Shown here one piece after another: positions 8,092 through 17,139 of a stretch of 64,000 nt of DNA. Under the pieces are notes generated by a model. It ran no database searches and had not been told where the DNA came from. It worked only from the letters and a program-made list of their open reading frames with translations. The DNA comes from Streptomyces sp. WZ.A104 (lineage in GTDB: Bacteria; Actinomycetota; Actinomycetes; Streptomycetales; Streptomycetaceae), in NCBI RefSeq assembly GCF_002382885.1, contig NZ_NWVL01000040.1:1-64000 (forward strand), in the 5' to 3' direction. Made by a program: the position numbers and the translations under genes. The number at the start of each line of letters is the position of its first letter. Position 1 is the stretch's first letter.

Positions 8092-8679
8092 ATGACCCCC
8101 AGCCCCGCCGATCACGCACCGCACGCCCAGATGTCCGTCGAGGAGTTCGAGCAGCTCGCCCGGACGGCCCCCGAGACCGTGACGCTTGAGCTCATCAACG
8201 GAAAGCTAGAGGTCAAGCCCGTGCCCGACGGCGACCACGGAACCATCTTCATGTGGCTGCTGCGTCAGTGCATGCAGCATCGCCCCGACCTCGACCTGCA
8301 TCCGGAGCAGGGACTGATGGTGGAGGCGTACCGGCAGGGCCGCGCCCGCCCGGACGGTGTCCTCGCCCCTCGTCGGCACTTCGCCGGACAAGGGGAATGG
8401 GCACCTGCCGAGGGCGTCCTGATGACCGTGGAAGTGACCTCCCACGACCACGACACCGACCGTCGCGACCGGAACGAGAAGCCTCACGGATACGCCGCAG
8501 CGGGCATCCCGGTCTACCTCCTGATCGACCGCGAGTCCGGGACCCTCCTCGTCCACAGCGAACCCGACAAGGGCCGCTACCGGCAGCAGCACTCCTACGA
8601 CTACGGTGACGCCGCCGTCCTCCCCCGCCCCGTCTCCATCACCCTGGACACCGAGGAACTCAAGGACTACGCCCGCTGA
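8092..8679 (+). CDS. Uma2 family (DUF820) restriction-endonuclease-fold protein
   Basis: 195-aa protein of the Uma2/DUF820 group, which has a PD-(D/E)XK nuclease fold and is abundant in Streptomyces and cyanobacteria without a settled role. The nuclease core is recognisable: an acidic LELINGKLEV near residue 26, ARPDGVLAP near residue 86, then VEVTSHDHDTDRRDRNEK (Glu...Lys pair) and the YLLID strand. The ATG at 8092 is chosen because GGAGGGGAGGAGG precedes it at ideal spacing. The upstream ATG at 8032, overlapping the previous stop, would add 20 residues. Probably an operon with the winged-helix gene. Confidence 0.85.
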   Translation: MTPSPADHAPHAQMSVEEFEQLARTAPETVTLELINGKLEVKPVPDGDHGTIFMWLLRQCMQHRPDLDLHPEQGLMVEAYRQGRARPDGVLAPRRHFAGQGEWAPAEGVLMTVEVTSHDHDTDRRDRNEKPHGYAAAGIPVYLLIDRESGTLLVHSEPDKGRYRQQHSYDYGDAAVLPRPVSITLDTEELKDYAR

Positions 8680-8682
8680 CCC

Positions 8683-10602
8683 TCAGCGCACCTCCGCCGC
8701 CAGCTGCGTCGTCGCCAGTTCGCGGTAGAGGTCGTCCGAGTCGATCAGCTCCTCATGTGTGCCCGCCGTGCGGACCCGGCCCTCCTCCAGGACCACGATG
8801 CGGTCCGCGTGGCGGACGGTCGACAGGCGGTGGGCGATGACCAGCACCGTGCTCTGTGCGGCCAGTTCGAGGATGACATCGCGCAGCGCCTGCTCGTTGA
8901 CCGCGTCCAGCTGCGAGGTGACCTCGTCCAGCAACAACAGGCGCGGGCGGCGCAGCAGGGCGCGGGCGATGGCGATGCGCTGGCGTTCGCCGCCGGAGAG
9001 GGTGACGCCCCGGTGGCCCACGGCCGTGTCCAGGCCGTCGGGCAGCCGGGCGACCAGGGTGTCCAGCCGGGTACGGGCCACGGCCTCGGCCAGCGCCTCC
9101 TCCCGCGCGTCCGGGGCGGCGAAGAGCAGGTTCTCCCGCAGCGTCCCGGCCAGGACGGGCGCGTCCTGTTCCACGTACGCGAGGGAGGCTCGCAGCTCCG
9201 CCAGCGGCCAGTCGCGGATGTCCCGGCCGTCCACGGTGATCGTGCCGCCGTCGTGGTCGTAGAACCGCTCCAGGAGGCTGAACACCGTCGACTTGCCCGC
9301 CCCCGACGGGCCCACCAGCGCCACCAGACCGCCCGTCGGTACGTCGAACGTGACGCCCTTGTGGGCCGGGGCGCGCTCGTCCCCGTACCCGAAGGTCACG
9401 TCCTGGAAGGTGACGCCCAGCGGGGTGCCCTCCCCCGGTACGCCCCCGGAGCCCGTGGTCGGTTCGCCCGGCAGCGACTCCACCTCGTCGATCCTCCGTA
9501 CGGCGGCGAGGCCGCTCTGCAAGCCCGTCCAGCCCTCGACCAGGCCGCCGATCGGGCCCATCAGGTAGAAGAGGTAGAGCAGGAACGCGATCAGCGACGA
9601 GATCTCCAGCGAGCCCGACGCCACCCGCGCGCCGCCGACGCCCAGCACCGCCAGGAACGCCAGCTGGATCGACATCGTCATCGTGACGTCGGAGACCGAG
9701 GACCACTTCGCGACCGACACCCCCTGGTCGTACGCGTGCCGCGCCGCCTCCGCGACCGCCGCCGTCTCCCGCTCCTCCGCCCCGCTCGCCTTGACCGTAC
9801 GGAACGCCTGGAGCACCCGGTCAAGGGCCGCGCCCATCGCGCCCACGGACTCCTGCGCGCGGAGCTGCGCCCGCTGGATGCGCGGCATCAGCAAGGCTGT
9901 TACGGCCCCGATGGCGACGATCACGACGAGGGTCACGCCGAGCAGCGCCAGGTCCATGTACGCCATCAGCGCGACTGTGCCCAGCAGCATCAGAACGCTG
10001 TTGAACGACTCGACGAGACCGCTGGACAGCACCGTGCTCAGCAGCGTCGTGTCGCTCGTGACCCGCGCCTGGAGGTCCCCGGGAGTCAGCCGGTCCACCG
10101 CCGGGACCTTCAACCGCATGATCCGGCCCACGAGTCGGCCGCGCGCCTGGAGCACGACGCCCTCCCCCGTACGGGCCATGAGATAGCTCCCGTACGCGGA
10201 AAGGTAGGCCCCGGCGAGGACGAGTGCGGTCAGCAGGACGAGCGGCCCGGCGGGCGAGCGGCCGTCGGCGAACGTGTCCACCGCGTGCTTCGCCATCAGC
10301 GGCATCGCGAGCCCCGCCCCGGACCCGGCGAGCGACAGCAGCCCCGCCCCCAGCAGGACGCCCCGGTGGGGGCGCGCCCGGGCGAGGAGGAGGCGGAGGG
10401 GGGAACGGCCCGGCACGGCCCCGGGGGCCCTCTCGGTGCCGGGGGCCTTCTCGGCCGCAGGGTCCCTCTCCACCCCAGGGGCCTCCTCGGTCCCAGGGGC
10501 CTCCTCGGGGGGACGTTTCGTCGCAGTTTCCGCCGCGCGCTCAGGCAGCCCGCCCGCTCCCGTCGCCCCCGTCGCCCCCGTCGCCCCCGCCACCGCGCTC
10601 AC
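8683..10602 (-). CDS. lasD: Lasso peptide ABC exporter (ATP-binding/permease, LasD/McjD type)
   Basis: Full ABC half-transporter, 639 aa, with an N-terminal membrane domain (about residues 70-370) fused to an ATPase. Walker A is GPSGAGKST, the signature is LSGGERQRIA and Walker B is LLLLDEVTSQLD. As the last gene of the lasso operon it should export the mature peptide and give self-immunity. The first 65 residues are a low-complexity Ala/Gly/Glu/Pro tail. Their coding sequence overlaps the end of the B2 gene by 62 bp if the ATG at 10602 is used. In-frame GTG codons further in (before the first helix) are plausible alternatives that would shorten or remove the overlap. Confidence 0.88.
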   Translation of the reverse strand: MSAVAGATGATGATGAGGLPERAAETATKRPPEEAPGTEEAPGVERDPAAEKAPGTERAPGAVPGRSPLRLLLARARPHRGVLLGAGLLSLAGSGAGLAMPLMAKHAVDTFADGRSPAGPLVLLTALVLAGAYLSAYGSYLMARTGEGVVLQARGRLVGRIMRLKVPAVDRLTPGDLQARVTSDTTLLSTVLSSGLVESFNSVLMLLGTVALMAYMDLALLGVTLVVIVAIGAVTALLMPRIQRAQLRAQESVGAMGAALDRVLQAFRTVKASGAEERETAAVAEAARHAYDQGVSVAKWSSVSDVTMTMSIQLAFLAVLGVGGARVASGSLEISSLIAFLLYLFYLMGPIGGLVEGWTGLQSGLAAVRRIDEVESLPGEPTTGSGGVPGEGTPLGVTFQDVTFGYGDERAPAHKGVTFDVPTGGLVALVGPSGAGKSTVFSLLERFYDHDGGTITVDGRDIRDWPLAELRASLAYVEQDAPVLAGTLRENLLFAAPDAREEALAEAVARTRLDTLVARLPDGLDTAVGHRGVTLSGGERQRIAIARALLRRPRLLLLDEVTSQLDAVNEQALRDVILELAAQSTVLVIAHRLSTVRHADRIVVLEEGRVRTAGTHEELIDSDDLYRELATTQLAAEVR

Positions 10603-11029
10603 CCGGAACCCCCTCGCGTACCGTCGTCACCACCATCAAGGGACGCAGATCCGCCGGTTCTGCCTGCTCCCCGACCGTACGGCCCCCCGCCTGCACCCAA
10701 GCATGCGGTGAGAACGGCGGTGCCGTCCGGACCCCCGCGCACCAGTCGGGCCAGAAGCCGGACATCCTGCACGCCAGGGCGATGGCGACCGAGCGCGGCA
10801 GACAGCCGTAACGGCCCGCGCAGCGGCGACTGGTGGCGACGACCGCCTCGTACACCTCCAGCGTCTCCGCGTACGAGGCCGGGCGCGCGCCCCTGCTGCA
10901 CCGGGTCAGCACCCGGCGCAGGCGGCCGGGCTTGAACCGGGCCAGGACGAACGCGGCGGCGATCGCCGCGCGCAGGCGCGGGCCGCCCGCTGCCGCGCCC
11001 CGGCGGGGCATGGTCATCTCGGTGGTCAC
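10541..11029 (-). CDS. lasB2: Lasso peptide biosynthesis B2 protein (leader peptidase)
   Basis: 162-aa transglutaminase-fold cysteine protease that removes the leader from the lasso precursor. The catalytic Cys is in RYGCLPRSVAIA (C76) and His in PHAWVQAGG (H109). An acidic residue at the expected third position is Glu (E121) where McjB has Asp. The fused RiPP-recognition domain of McjB is absent, as expected where a separate B1 exists. The start overlaps the B1 stop (ATGA, 11026-11029). The C-terminus ends in a Gly/Asp repeat (GGDGGDGGDG) encoded by a 9-bp microsatellite, inside the stretch shared with the exporter gene. Confidence 0.9.
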   Translation of the reverse strand: MTTEMTMPRRGAAAGGPRLRAAIAAAFVLARFKPGRLRRVLTRCSRGARPASYAETLEVYEAVVATSRRCAGRYGCLPRSVAIALACRMSGFWPDWCAGVRTAPPFSPHAWVQAGGRTVGEQAEPADLRPLMVVTTVREGVPGERGGGGDGGDGGDGSGRAA

Positions 11030-11277
11030 GGGCGCAGGATCTTCGCGTCGACGAGCTGCCGGGTCAGCTCCGCCACGTCCGACTCCGCCTCGGCGCGCTC
11101 GACGTCGAACTCGGCGACGATCCGTTCGACGGCGGCCTCGGGGGCGTGTCCCGCCGCCAGGGTCTCGACGACGATGACGCTGGTGTCGTTCAACTGCCAG
11201 TAGCTGCCGTCCTTCTCGTCGAGGAGGACGCCGCCGTACTCGGTCGTCGTGACGGCTATGCCTTTTCTGAGCTTCAC
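11026..11277 (-). CDS. lasB1: Lasso peptide B1 protein (PqqD-like RiPP recognition element)
   Basis: 83-aa stand-alone RiPP recognition element (PqqD fold) that binds the precursor leader and delivers it to the B2 protease and the cyclase. The family pattern is visible: GVLLDEKDGSYWQLNDTS, a beta-hairpin with conserved W-x-L-N, followed by two helices that include VERIVAEFDVE. The start is GTG at 11277, overlapping the cyclase stop by four bases (GTGA). Translation is therefore coupled C to B1 to B2. Confidence 0.92.
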   Translation of the reverse strand: MKLRKGIAVTTTEYGGVLLDEKDGSYWQLNDTSVIVVETLAAGHAPEAAVERIVAEFDVERAEAESDVAELTRQLVDAKILRP

Positions 11278-13253
11278 AGGGTCGCCTCGCTGGAGGGGGT
11301 GGTGGAATGGAGTGCGGGCCAGGCGTTCTGCGCCGTGCGCAGCCAGGTCTCCCCGGCCACGGTCGGGCTGATGGAGTGCTCGACCAGGACCGGCGAGAAG
11401 GGCTCGGCGGCGAGCCGGAGCAGACGGCGGGAGTCGACCAGGCCGTGTGCGGCGAGCCGGGAGTCCGCCCACAACTCCGCGAGTTCCGAGGCGTGTTGAC
11501 TCAGCCCCTGGTGTTCGTCGGAGGACATGTGGTCCTTCGTCGTCCGGGCCAGCAGCGCGTCCGGCACCACCCCGCGCATCGCCTCGGCGAGGAGCGGCTT
11601 GTAGCGCCAGGGGCTGATCCGCTCCGGCAGCCGGACGGCGAGGGTCGCCTCCAGGACCCGGTCGTCGTAGAAGGGCGCGGCGACCGGCAGCCCGATCGTC
11701 ATGCCGACGTCCTCCATCGCCTGGAAGTGCCGGGCCCCCATCCGTACGGCGTCGATGTCCACATGCCGCCCGCGCCACGGGTCGATCGGCTCGGCGTGCT
11801 CGGCGGCGGCCCGGAACTCCTCCGTGATCAGGGCGCATCCGTGGTCCGTGAACCACGGGCGCAGGGACTGCCGTACGCCCCAGGAGAGCAGCGGGGTCCT
11901 GGCTACGGGCTGGGGTTCGGTGCTGACCGCGCCCGCGATCCAGCGGGGGAACGTGGAGCGGCCCAACAGGGCCTTCAGCGTGGGCAGGAGGGGCCAGCCG
12001 AGCTGGTGGCGCAGGCCGCTGAGGTGGTTCCAGGCGGTGAGGGGGTTGCCGTGGAAGAGGTCCTGGTAGGCGTGGGGCAGGCCGAGGAAGAGTTCGTCGC
12101 CGCCGTAGCCGGTGAGATGGTAGCGGGAGCCGGTGGCGCGGGCGCGGCTCAGGAGCAGGTGCGCGCGGGCCCGGCCGGGGGCGACGGGGAGCGGTTCGTC
12201 GTTGAGCTCGGCGGAGGTGGCGGCGAGGTCGGCGTAGAAGTAGGGGGCGTCGTCGGCGGCGATGAGGTGGTGGTCCAGGGCGGAGGCACCCGCTGTTCGC
12301 CGCGCCGCCTCGGCTCCCCGTCCCGCCACGCCCTTCGGCGCCGCCTCGGCTCCCCGCGCCGCCTCCACCGCCCTCCGCGCCCAAGTCTCGTCCTCGCTGT
12401 AGCGGTCCCGGGCGGCCACCGTCAGCAGGGACAGGCTCGCCGGGCCGGTCTCCCGGGCGGCGAAGGTGAGGGCCGTGGAGTCCATGCCGCCGGAGAGCTC
12501 GCAGCTGATCCGGTCCAGGCCGCCGACATGGGCCCGTACGGAGGCGGCGACCGCGTCACCGAGTCTTCGGGCCCCCTCCGCCAGGGAGAGTTCGCCCGGC
12601 GGCGGCTCCCACCAGCGGTGCTCCGCGGGGCCGGGGACGGCGGCCGTGCCCGGTGCTGCGACGGGCAGGGCCAGGCCGTACCCGGCACCGGTCTCGTGGA
12701 CGCCCCGCCACACGACGCGCCGGCTCAGGGGGTGCGGCACGAAGTCCAGCAGCCGCAGCGCGAGCGCGCCGTCGTCCAGGGGCGCGTCGATCAGGCGGGC
12801 CAGGACGGCGGGGCGGTCGGACGCGATGGTTCCGGCGTCCGGGTGCCGGGCGTGGTAGATCCGGCGCAGTCCGGTGGCGGTTCCCCGGACCCAGGTCTCC
12901 CCGGAGAGCCGGGCGACCACGTGGTAGAGGCCGGGCAGCCGGGCGAGGCGGGCCTCCAGGGCGGTCCGGCTCCGGGCGCCCTCCAGGAGCCCGGCGAGCA
13001 CGGCGTCGGGGACGCGGTCCGGGCCGATGAGGACGAGGGCGTCCCCGCCCCGGGCGAGGTGGCTGACCTTGCGGACCAGCGGGCGGGCGACGACCCAGGG
13101 CCGGCCCGAGGGGTGGGCGACGGTCAGGGCGTCGCCCACCGGCGGGACCGTCCCGGTCACTCCCGGTGCGGGAAGCCGCCCGGCCGCCGCCGCTCCCGCC
13201 ACGCTGTCCGGCAGGACGACGAAGTAGTCACGCAGCTGGCCGGGCATCTTCAC
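11274..13253 (-). CDS. lasC: Lasso peptide macrolactam synthetase (asparagine-synthetase-like cyclase)
   Basis: 659-aa ATP-dependent cyclase that adenylates the side-chain carboxylate of the ring acidic residue and joins it to the core N-terminal amine. It has the AsnB layout. The N-terminal half (about 1-230) resembles the glutaminase domain without a catalytic N-terminal Cys. The C-terminal ATP-pyrophosphatase domain carries the PP-loop SGGMDST (about residue 254) and a GYGGDELFLG motif. An Ala/Glu-rich insert of about 30 residues, following WARRAVEAARG, makes it longer than the usual roughly 600 aa. It follows the precursor by 44 bp. Confidence 0.93.
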   Translation of the reverse strand: MKMPGQLRDYFVVLPDSVAGAAAAGRLPAPGVTGTVPPVGDALTVAHPSGRPWVVARPLVRKVSHLARGGDALVLIGPDRVPDAVLAGLLEGARSRTALEARLARLPGLYHVVARLSGETWVRGTATGLRRIYHARHPDAGTIASDRPAVLARLIDAPLDDGALALRLLDFVPHPLSRRVVWRGVHETGAGYGLALPVAAPGTAAVPGPAEHRWWEPPPGELSLAEGARRLGDAVAASVRAHVGGLDRISCELSGGMDSTALTFAARETGPASLSLLTVAARDRYSEDETWARRAVEAARGAEAAPKGVAGRGAEAARRTAGASALDHHLIAADDAPYFYADLAATSAELNDEPLPVAPGRARAHLLLSRARATGSRYHLTGYGGDELFLGLPHAYQDLFHGNPLTAWNHLSGLRHQLGWPLLPTLKALLGRSTFPRWIAGAVSTEPQPVARTPLLSWGVRQSLRPWFTDHGCALITEEFRAAAEHAEPIDPWRGRHVDIDAVRMGARHFQAMEDVGMTIGLPVAAPFYDDRVLEATLAVRLPERISPWRYKPLLAEAMRGVVPDALLARTTKDHMSSDEHQGLSQHASELAELWADSRLAAHGLVDSRRLLRLAAEPFSPVLVEHSISPTVAGETWLRTAQNAWPALHSTTPSSEATL

Positions 13254-13297
13254 CTTCCGGAAGTTCTCACACAGTGCGGGGGTAGGGGACCGGCGGA

Positions 13298-13420
13298 TCA
13301 GACGATGCGCCGGGTCCAGTACTCCTTGTACGAGCCGACGAAGTAGCCGGCGGTCTTCTTCGAGAAGTCGCCCTGCTTGAACATCGACGGCTTCACGTAA
13401 GCCTTCTTCTGCTGCTTCAT
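13298..13420 (-). CDS. lasA: Lasso peptide precursor (SRO15-2005-like)
   Basis: A 40-aa gene lies immediately upstream of the cyclase. The leader (24 residues) has the recognition motif Y8-V-K-P11...M13...G17-D-F19, which is the YxxP...GxF pattern bound by B1 proteins, and the conserved Thr at position -2 (KKTA|G). The predicted core is GYFVGSYKEYWTRRIV, 16 residues. Gly1 and Glu9 are spaced for a nine-residue macrolactam ring, and there is no Cys, so it is a class II lasso. From memory it differs from SRO15-2005 of S. roseosporus (GYFVGSYKEYWSRRII) at positions 12 and 16 only. GGAAGG lies about 6 nt upstream of the ATG. Confidence 0.93.
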   Translation of the reverse strand: MKQQKKAYVKPSMFKQGDFSKKTAGYFVGSYKEYWTRRIV

Positions 13421-13450
13421 GAGACCTTCCCTTCTGCGTGATTGACGACC

Positions 13451-13477
13451 GTTATGCCCAACTTGGGTCTGCATAAC
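13451..13477 (-). promoter_or_regulatory. Nested palindrome in the lasso promoter region
   Basis: Outer arms GTTATGC (13451-13457) and GCATAAC (13471-13477) enclose an inner palindrome CCCAA-C-TTGGG (13457-13467). It lies 31-57 bp upstream of the precursor ATG, where an AT-richer patch (GCATAAC) could also be a -10 element. This geometry suits a repressor operator over the promoter. Confidence 0.5.
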
Positions 13478-13494
13478 TGAAGTTGTTCATGCGA

Positions 13495-13519
13495 CTGGTG
13501 TTCACCACGTGAACACCAG
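13495..13519. promoter_or_regulatory. Perfect 11-bp inverted repeat upstream of the lasso operon
   Basis: CTGGTGTTCAC (13495-13505), three bases, then GTGAACACCAG (13509-13519). The match is perfect and centred about 87 bp upstream of the precursor start. Size and spacing are typical of a dimeric regulator operator (TetR, GntR or LuxR type). No regulator gene is adjacent, so the cognate protein is unknown. Confidence 0.6.
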
Positions 13520-13520
13520 A

Positions 13521-14013
13521 GCCATCATGTCCCGCTGCCGAACCGGTACGCATGATTCCGACTTACGGCACGAAGTTGGCCGGATAGCGCGAGCGGCGAA
13601 GACCTGGGCCCGAGCGCCCCACCACGGCACGGGGCACCGACCGGTCGGCATGTGCAGTCGCACATCGACGACTCCCTGCCGGCCGAGTGGACTGGACCAA
13701 TGGCTGTACGCGGGGGCCGCATCGGGCAGTGAGCTGCCCGGAGAGCGGGCAGCGCCGGGTGTGTCGGAAGAACCAGCCGGGGCCGCGCCGTCCACAGGCC
13801 CCGCCCCCGACTGCACCACGGACGACCCGCGCGCCACCGGGATCGACGGAACCGGGCGCGCCCGTGTTGTCGTACGGCGTTGGGCGCTACAAGTAAGCAT
13901 TCGGCCATGCCGAACAGCCGCGCCGCCTCCTCAGGCGCACCTCCCGTGGGCTCAGCGCGCCTCAGGTGGGCTTCGAGTGCACCTACGGTGGGCTCAGCGC
14001 GCCTACGGTCGGC
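13521..14013. other. Gene-poor stretch between the lasso operon and a broken membrane gene
   Basis: Open frames exist on both strands here but none has family resemblance, a good ribosome site or consistent codon use, so no gene is called. The right end (about 13930-14018) holds four imperfect copies of a roughly 20-bp unit around GTGGGCTCAGCGCGCCT, running into the stop codon of the broken membrane gene. Confidence 0.4.
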
Positions 14014-14392
14014 TCAGGCCCGCCACCGGCCCGCCTCGCGCACCCGGTAGCCGCCCCAGGCCGCCGTTCCGACGCCCAGCAGCAGCGGGATCATGCCGTA
14101 GCCGACGAGCTCCGACGAGTGTGCGAACCACCGTCCGCCGTCGAAGACCTGCGTCGCGGTGATCGTCTCGGGGTCGGTCCTGCCGTCGTGGTCCGCGCTC
14201 GATCCGGCCGAACGTCTCCACCCGCATGCCGAGTAGGCCGGAGAGGCCCGTGCCGGTCACCACGACGAACAGCCCCGCCGCGAACAGGACCGTCCCCACG
14301 AGGACGAGCGAGGCGCCCTTGAGCCGGCCTCTGCTCCACCGCGTGCGCCCCGGGCCGCTGCTCCCCGCGCTCCCCGCCTGCGCAGCCGCCAT
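14014..14392 (-). pseudogene. Small membrane protein, frameshifted
   Basis: The start (ATG 14392, or GTG 14398) opens a frame with one clear membrane helix (GASLVLVGTVLFAAGLFVVV) running to FGRIER near 14195. From there the coherent protein continues in another frame: DHDGRTDPETITATQVFDGG, a second helix (ELVGYGMIPLLLGVGTAAWG) and a basic tail ending at the TGA at 14014. The total span is 3n+1, consistent with one extra base in the GCGCGGAC stretch near 14191-14197. It is either a genuine frameshift mutation or a sequencing error. If repaired it would be a two-helix protein of about 125 aa of unknown function. Confidence 0.75.
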
Positions 14393-14462
14393 GGCCACCC
14401 CGCCCCCCGTGTCCGTACAACCGTCCCCGCATTGTCCCAGCGGAGCCCGTCCCGGGACACGC

Positions 14463-14506
14463 CACAGGGGCGGCACCTCCGGTGAAGGAGATACCGCCCC
14501 TGTGGG
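14463..14506 (-). terminator. Hairpin downstream of groEL
   Basis: A 12-bp stem, CCACAGGGGCGG (14463) with CCGCCCCTGTGG (14495), lies 40 bp past the groEL stop. There is no clear T run, as is usual in Streptomyces. Confidence 0.65.
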
Positions 14507-14546
14507 ACGTACGCGGAACTTCGATCGACCGGCGGACCGGACCCGA

Positions 14547-16169
<1,623 letters not shown>

Positions 16170-16295
16170 GTGAAGTGGTCCTCCCGGACAGGGGTGGATT
16201 TCTCCGGACCGAGAGGCGCCCGCGACGGACGGCCTGCGTGCGTGGTGGTTCCTTGCCCCACCGCGCCTGCGGGCCTCACCGGCCCGGTCCAAGTT

Positions 16296-16322
16296 CTGTC
16301 ACTCTCACCTGGAGAGTGCTAA
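16296..16322 (-). promoter_or_regulatory. CIRCE element 1 (HrcA operator)
   Basis: CTGTCACTC, nine bases, GAGTGCTAA. The right arm is perfect against the CIRCE consensus TTAGCACTC-N9-GAGTGCTAA; the left arm keeps CACTC. It lies about 130 bp upstream of the groEL start. Confidence 0.85.
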
Positions 16323-16331
16323 CGCCAATGA

Positions 16332-16358
16332 TTAGCACTCGACCCCTGCGAGTGCAAG
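16332..16358 (-). promoter_or_regulatory. CIRCE element 2 (HrcA operator)
   Basis: TTAGCACTC, nine bases, GAGTGCAAG. The left arm is perfect against the consensus; the right arm diverges after GAGTGC. It is separated from CIRCE element 1 by nine bases, so two HrcA dimers could bind side by side. Confidence 0.88.
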
Positions 16359-16432
16359 CGTCCCTGGTCGAATATGGACCGGACAGCGGACCGGATCCGG
16401 ACAGCGATCGCGCCGTCCGCCCCGGACCCGGC

Positions 16433-16482
16433 ACGCGCGAAGGGCCCGATCCCCCTGATCCGGGGGCCGGGCCCTTCGTGCG
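16433..16482 (-). terminator. Hairpin downstream of the cold-shock gene
   Basis: A long GC-rich stem (GCGAAGGGCCCG with CGGGCCCTTCGTGC) with an inner CCCCC/GGGGG stem lies just past the stop of the cold-shock gene. It separates it from the groEL promoter. Confidence 0.75.
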
Positions 16483-16513
16483 TGAGTGGTGTCGTCGGAC
16501 GACCGCGCCGAGC

Positions 16514-16720
16514 TCAGCCGACGGCGAGCTTGACCATGTCGGCCTGGGGCCCCTTCTGGCCCTGCGAGATCTCGAATTCAACTCGCTGACCCTCTTCGAG
16601 GGTGCGGTACCCGTCCATCTGGATCGCGCTGTAGTGGACGAAAACATCCGCACCACCGTCGACCGCGATGAAGCCGTACCCCTTCTCCGCGTTGAACCAC
16701 TTGACGGTGCCCTGAGCCAT
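16514..16720 (-). CDS. Cold-shock protein (CspA family)
   Basis: 68-aa single cold-shock domain that binds RNA and single-stranded DNA. RNP1 is KGYGFIAV and RNP2 is DVFVHYSAI; the chain starts MAQGTVKWFNAEKG. GGGGAG lies upstream of the ATG at 16720. It is a scoF-like Csp beside groEL. A 400-bp upstream region of lower GC suggests the long 5' leader common in csp genes. Confidence 0.95.
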   Translation of the reverse strand: MAQGTVKWFNAEKGYGFIAVDGGADVFVHYSAIQMDGYRTLEEGQRVEFEISQGQKGPQADMVKLAVG

Positions 16721-17081
16721 GCCTAACTCCCCTATTACTGGCCCTTGCACAGGACCGCACTTCGCGGGCCCGGGTCAGAACTCACCCTCCGACAGGAGAG
16801 GGTGTGCGGCGCCGTAGCGCGTCGACCGCGGCTGAATGTATCTGTCCAACTGCCCTCTGCAACAGGTCAATCGGACGAGAATTCTGGGCGCGGCCGAACG
16901 CCCGAATATGCGGGATTGCTGAAAATTACGGGCAAGTCGGGCCAGGCAAAGGCCACTTATGCCTCAAGAGGTTCACGTACTTTGGCTGCTTCTTATCGGT
17001 CCGGGCGCATTCTCATATGTGCGGGCGGCACGGGCAGCGAAGGAGGCTTCCCCAACTGTACCCCGCTCAACCATGCAGAAT
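16721..17081. other. Upstream region of the cold-shock gene, relatively AT-rich
   Basis: No gene is supported. Base composition between about 16830 and 17060 is clearly less GC-rich than its surroundings (e.g. GAAAATTACGGGCAAG, CTCATATGTG). That fits a promoter and long untranslated leader for the minus-strand csp gene. Confidence 0.5.
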
Positions 17082-17114
17082 TGCCCCCTCCGCTTCTCTC
17101 GCGGAGGGGGCAAC
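17082..17114 (-). terminator. Strong hairpin downstream of metO
   Basis: A perfect 13-bp stem, TTGCCCCCTCCGC with GCGGAGGGGGCAA and a 7-nt loop, begins 26 bp past the stop of the sulfur-carrier gene. Confidence 0.8.
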
Positions 17115-17139
17115 TGCGGGTGCTGCGGGTGCTGCGGCG

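Noticed and set aside
13502..14162. Open frames on both strands between the lasso operon and the broken membrane gene
   Set aside because: No family resemblance, no ribosome site and no strand-consistent codon bias; they overlap repeats and operators. High GC creates long spurious frames.
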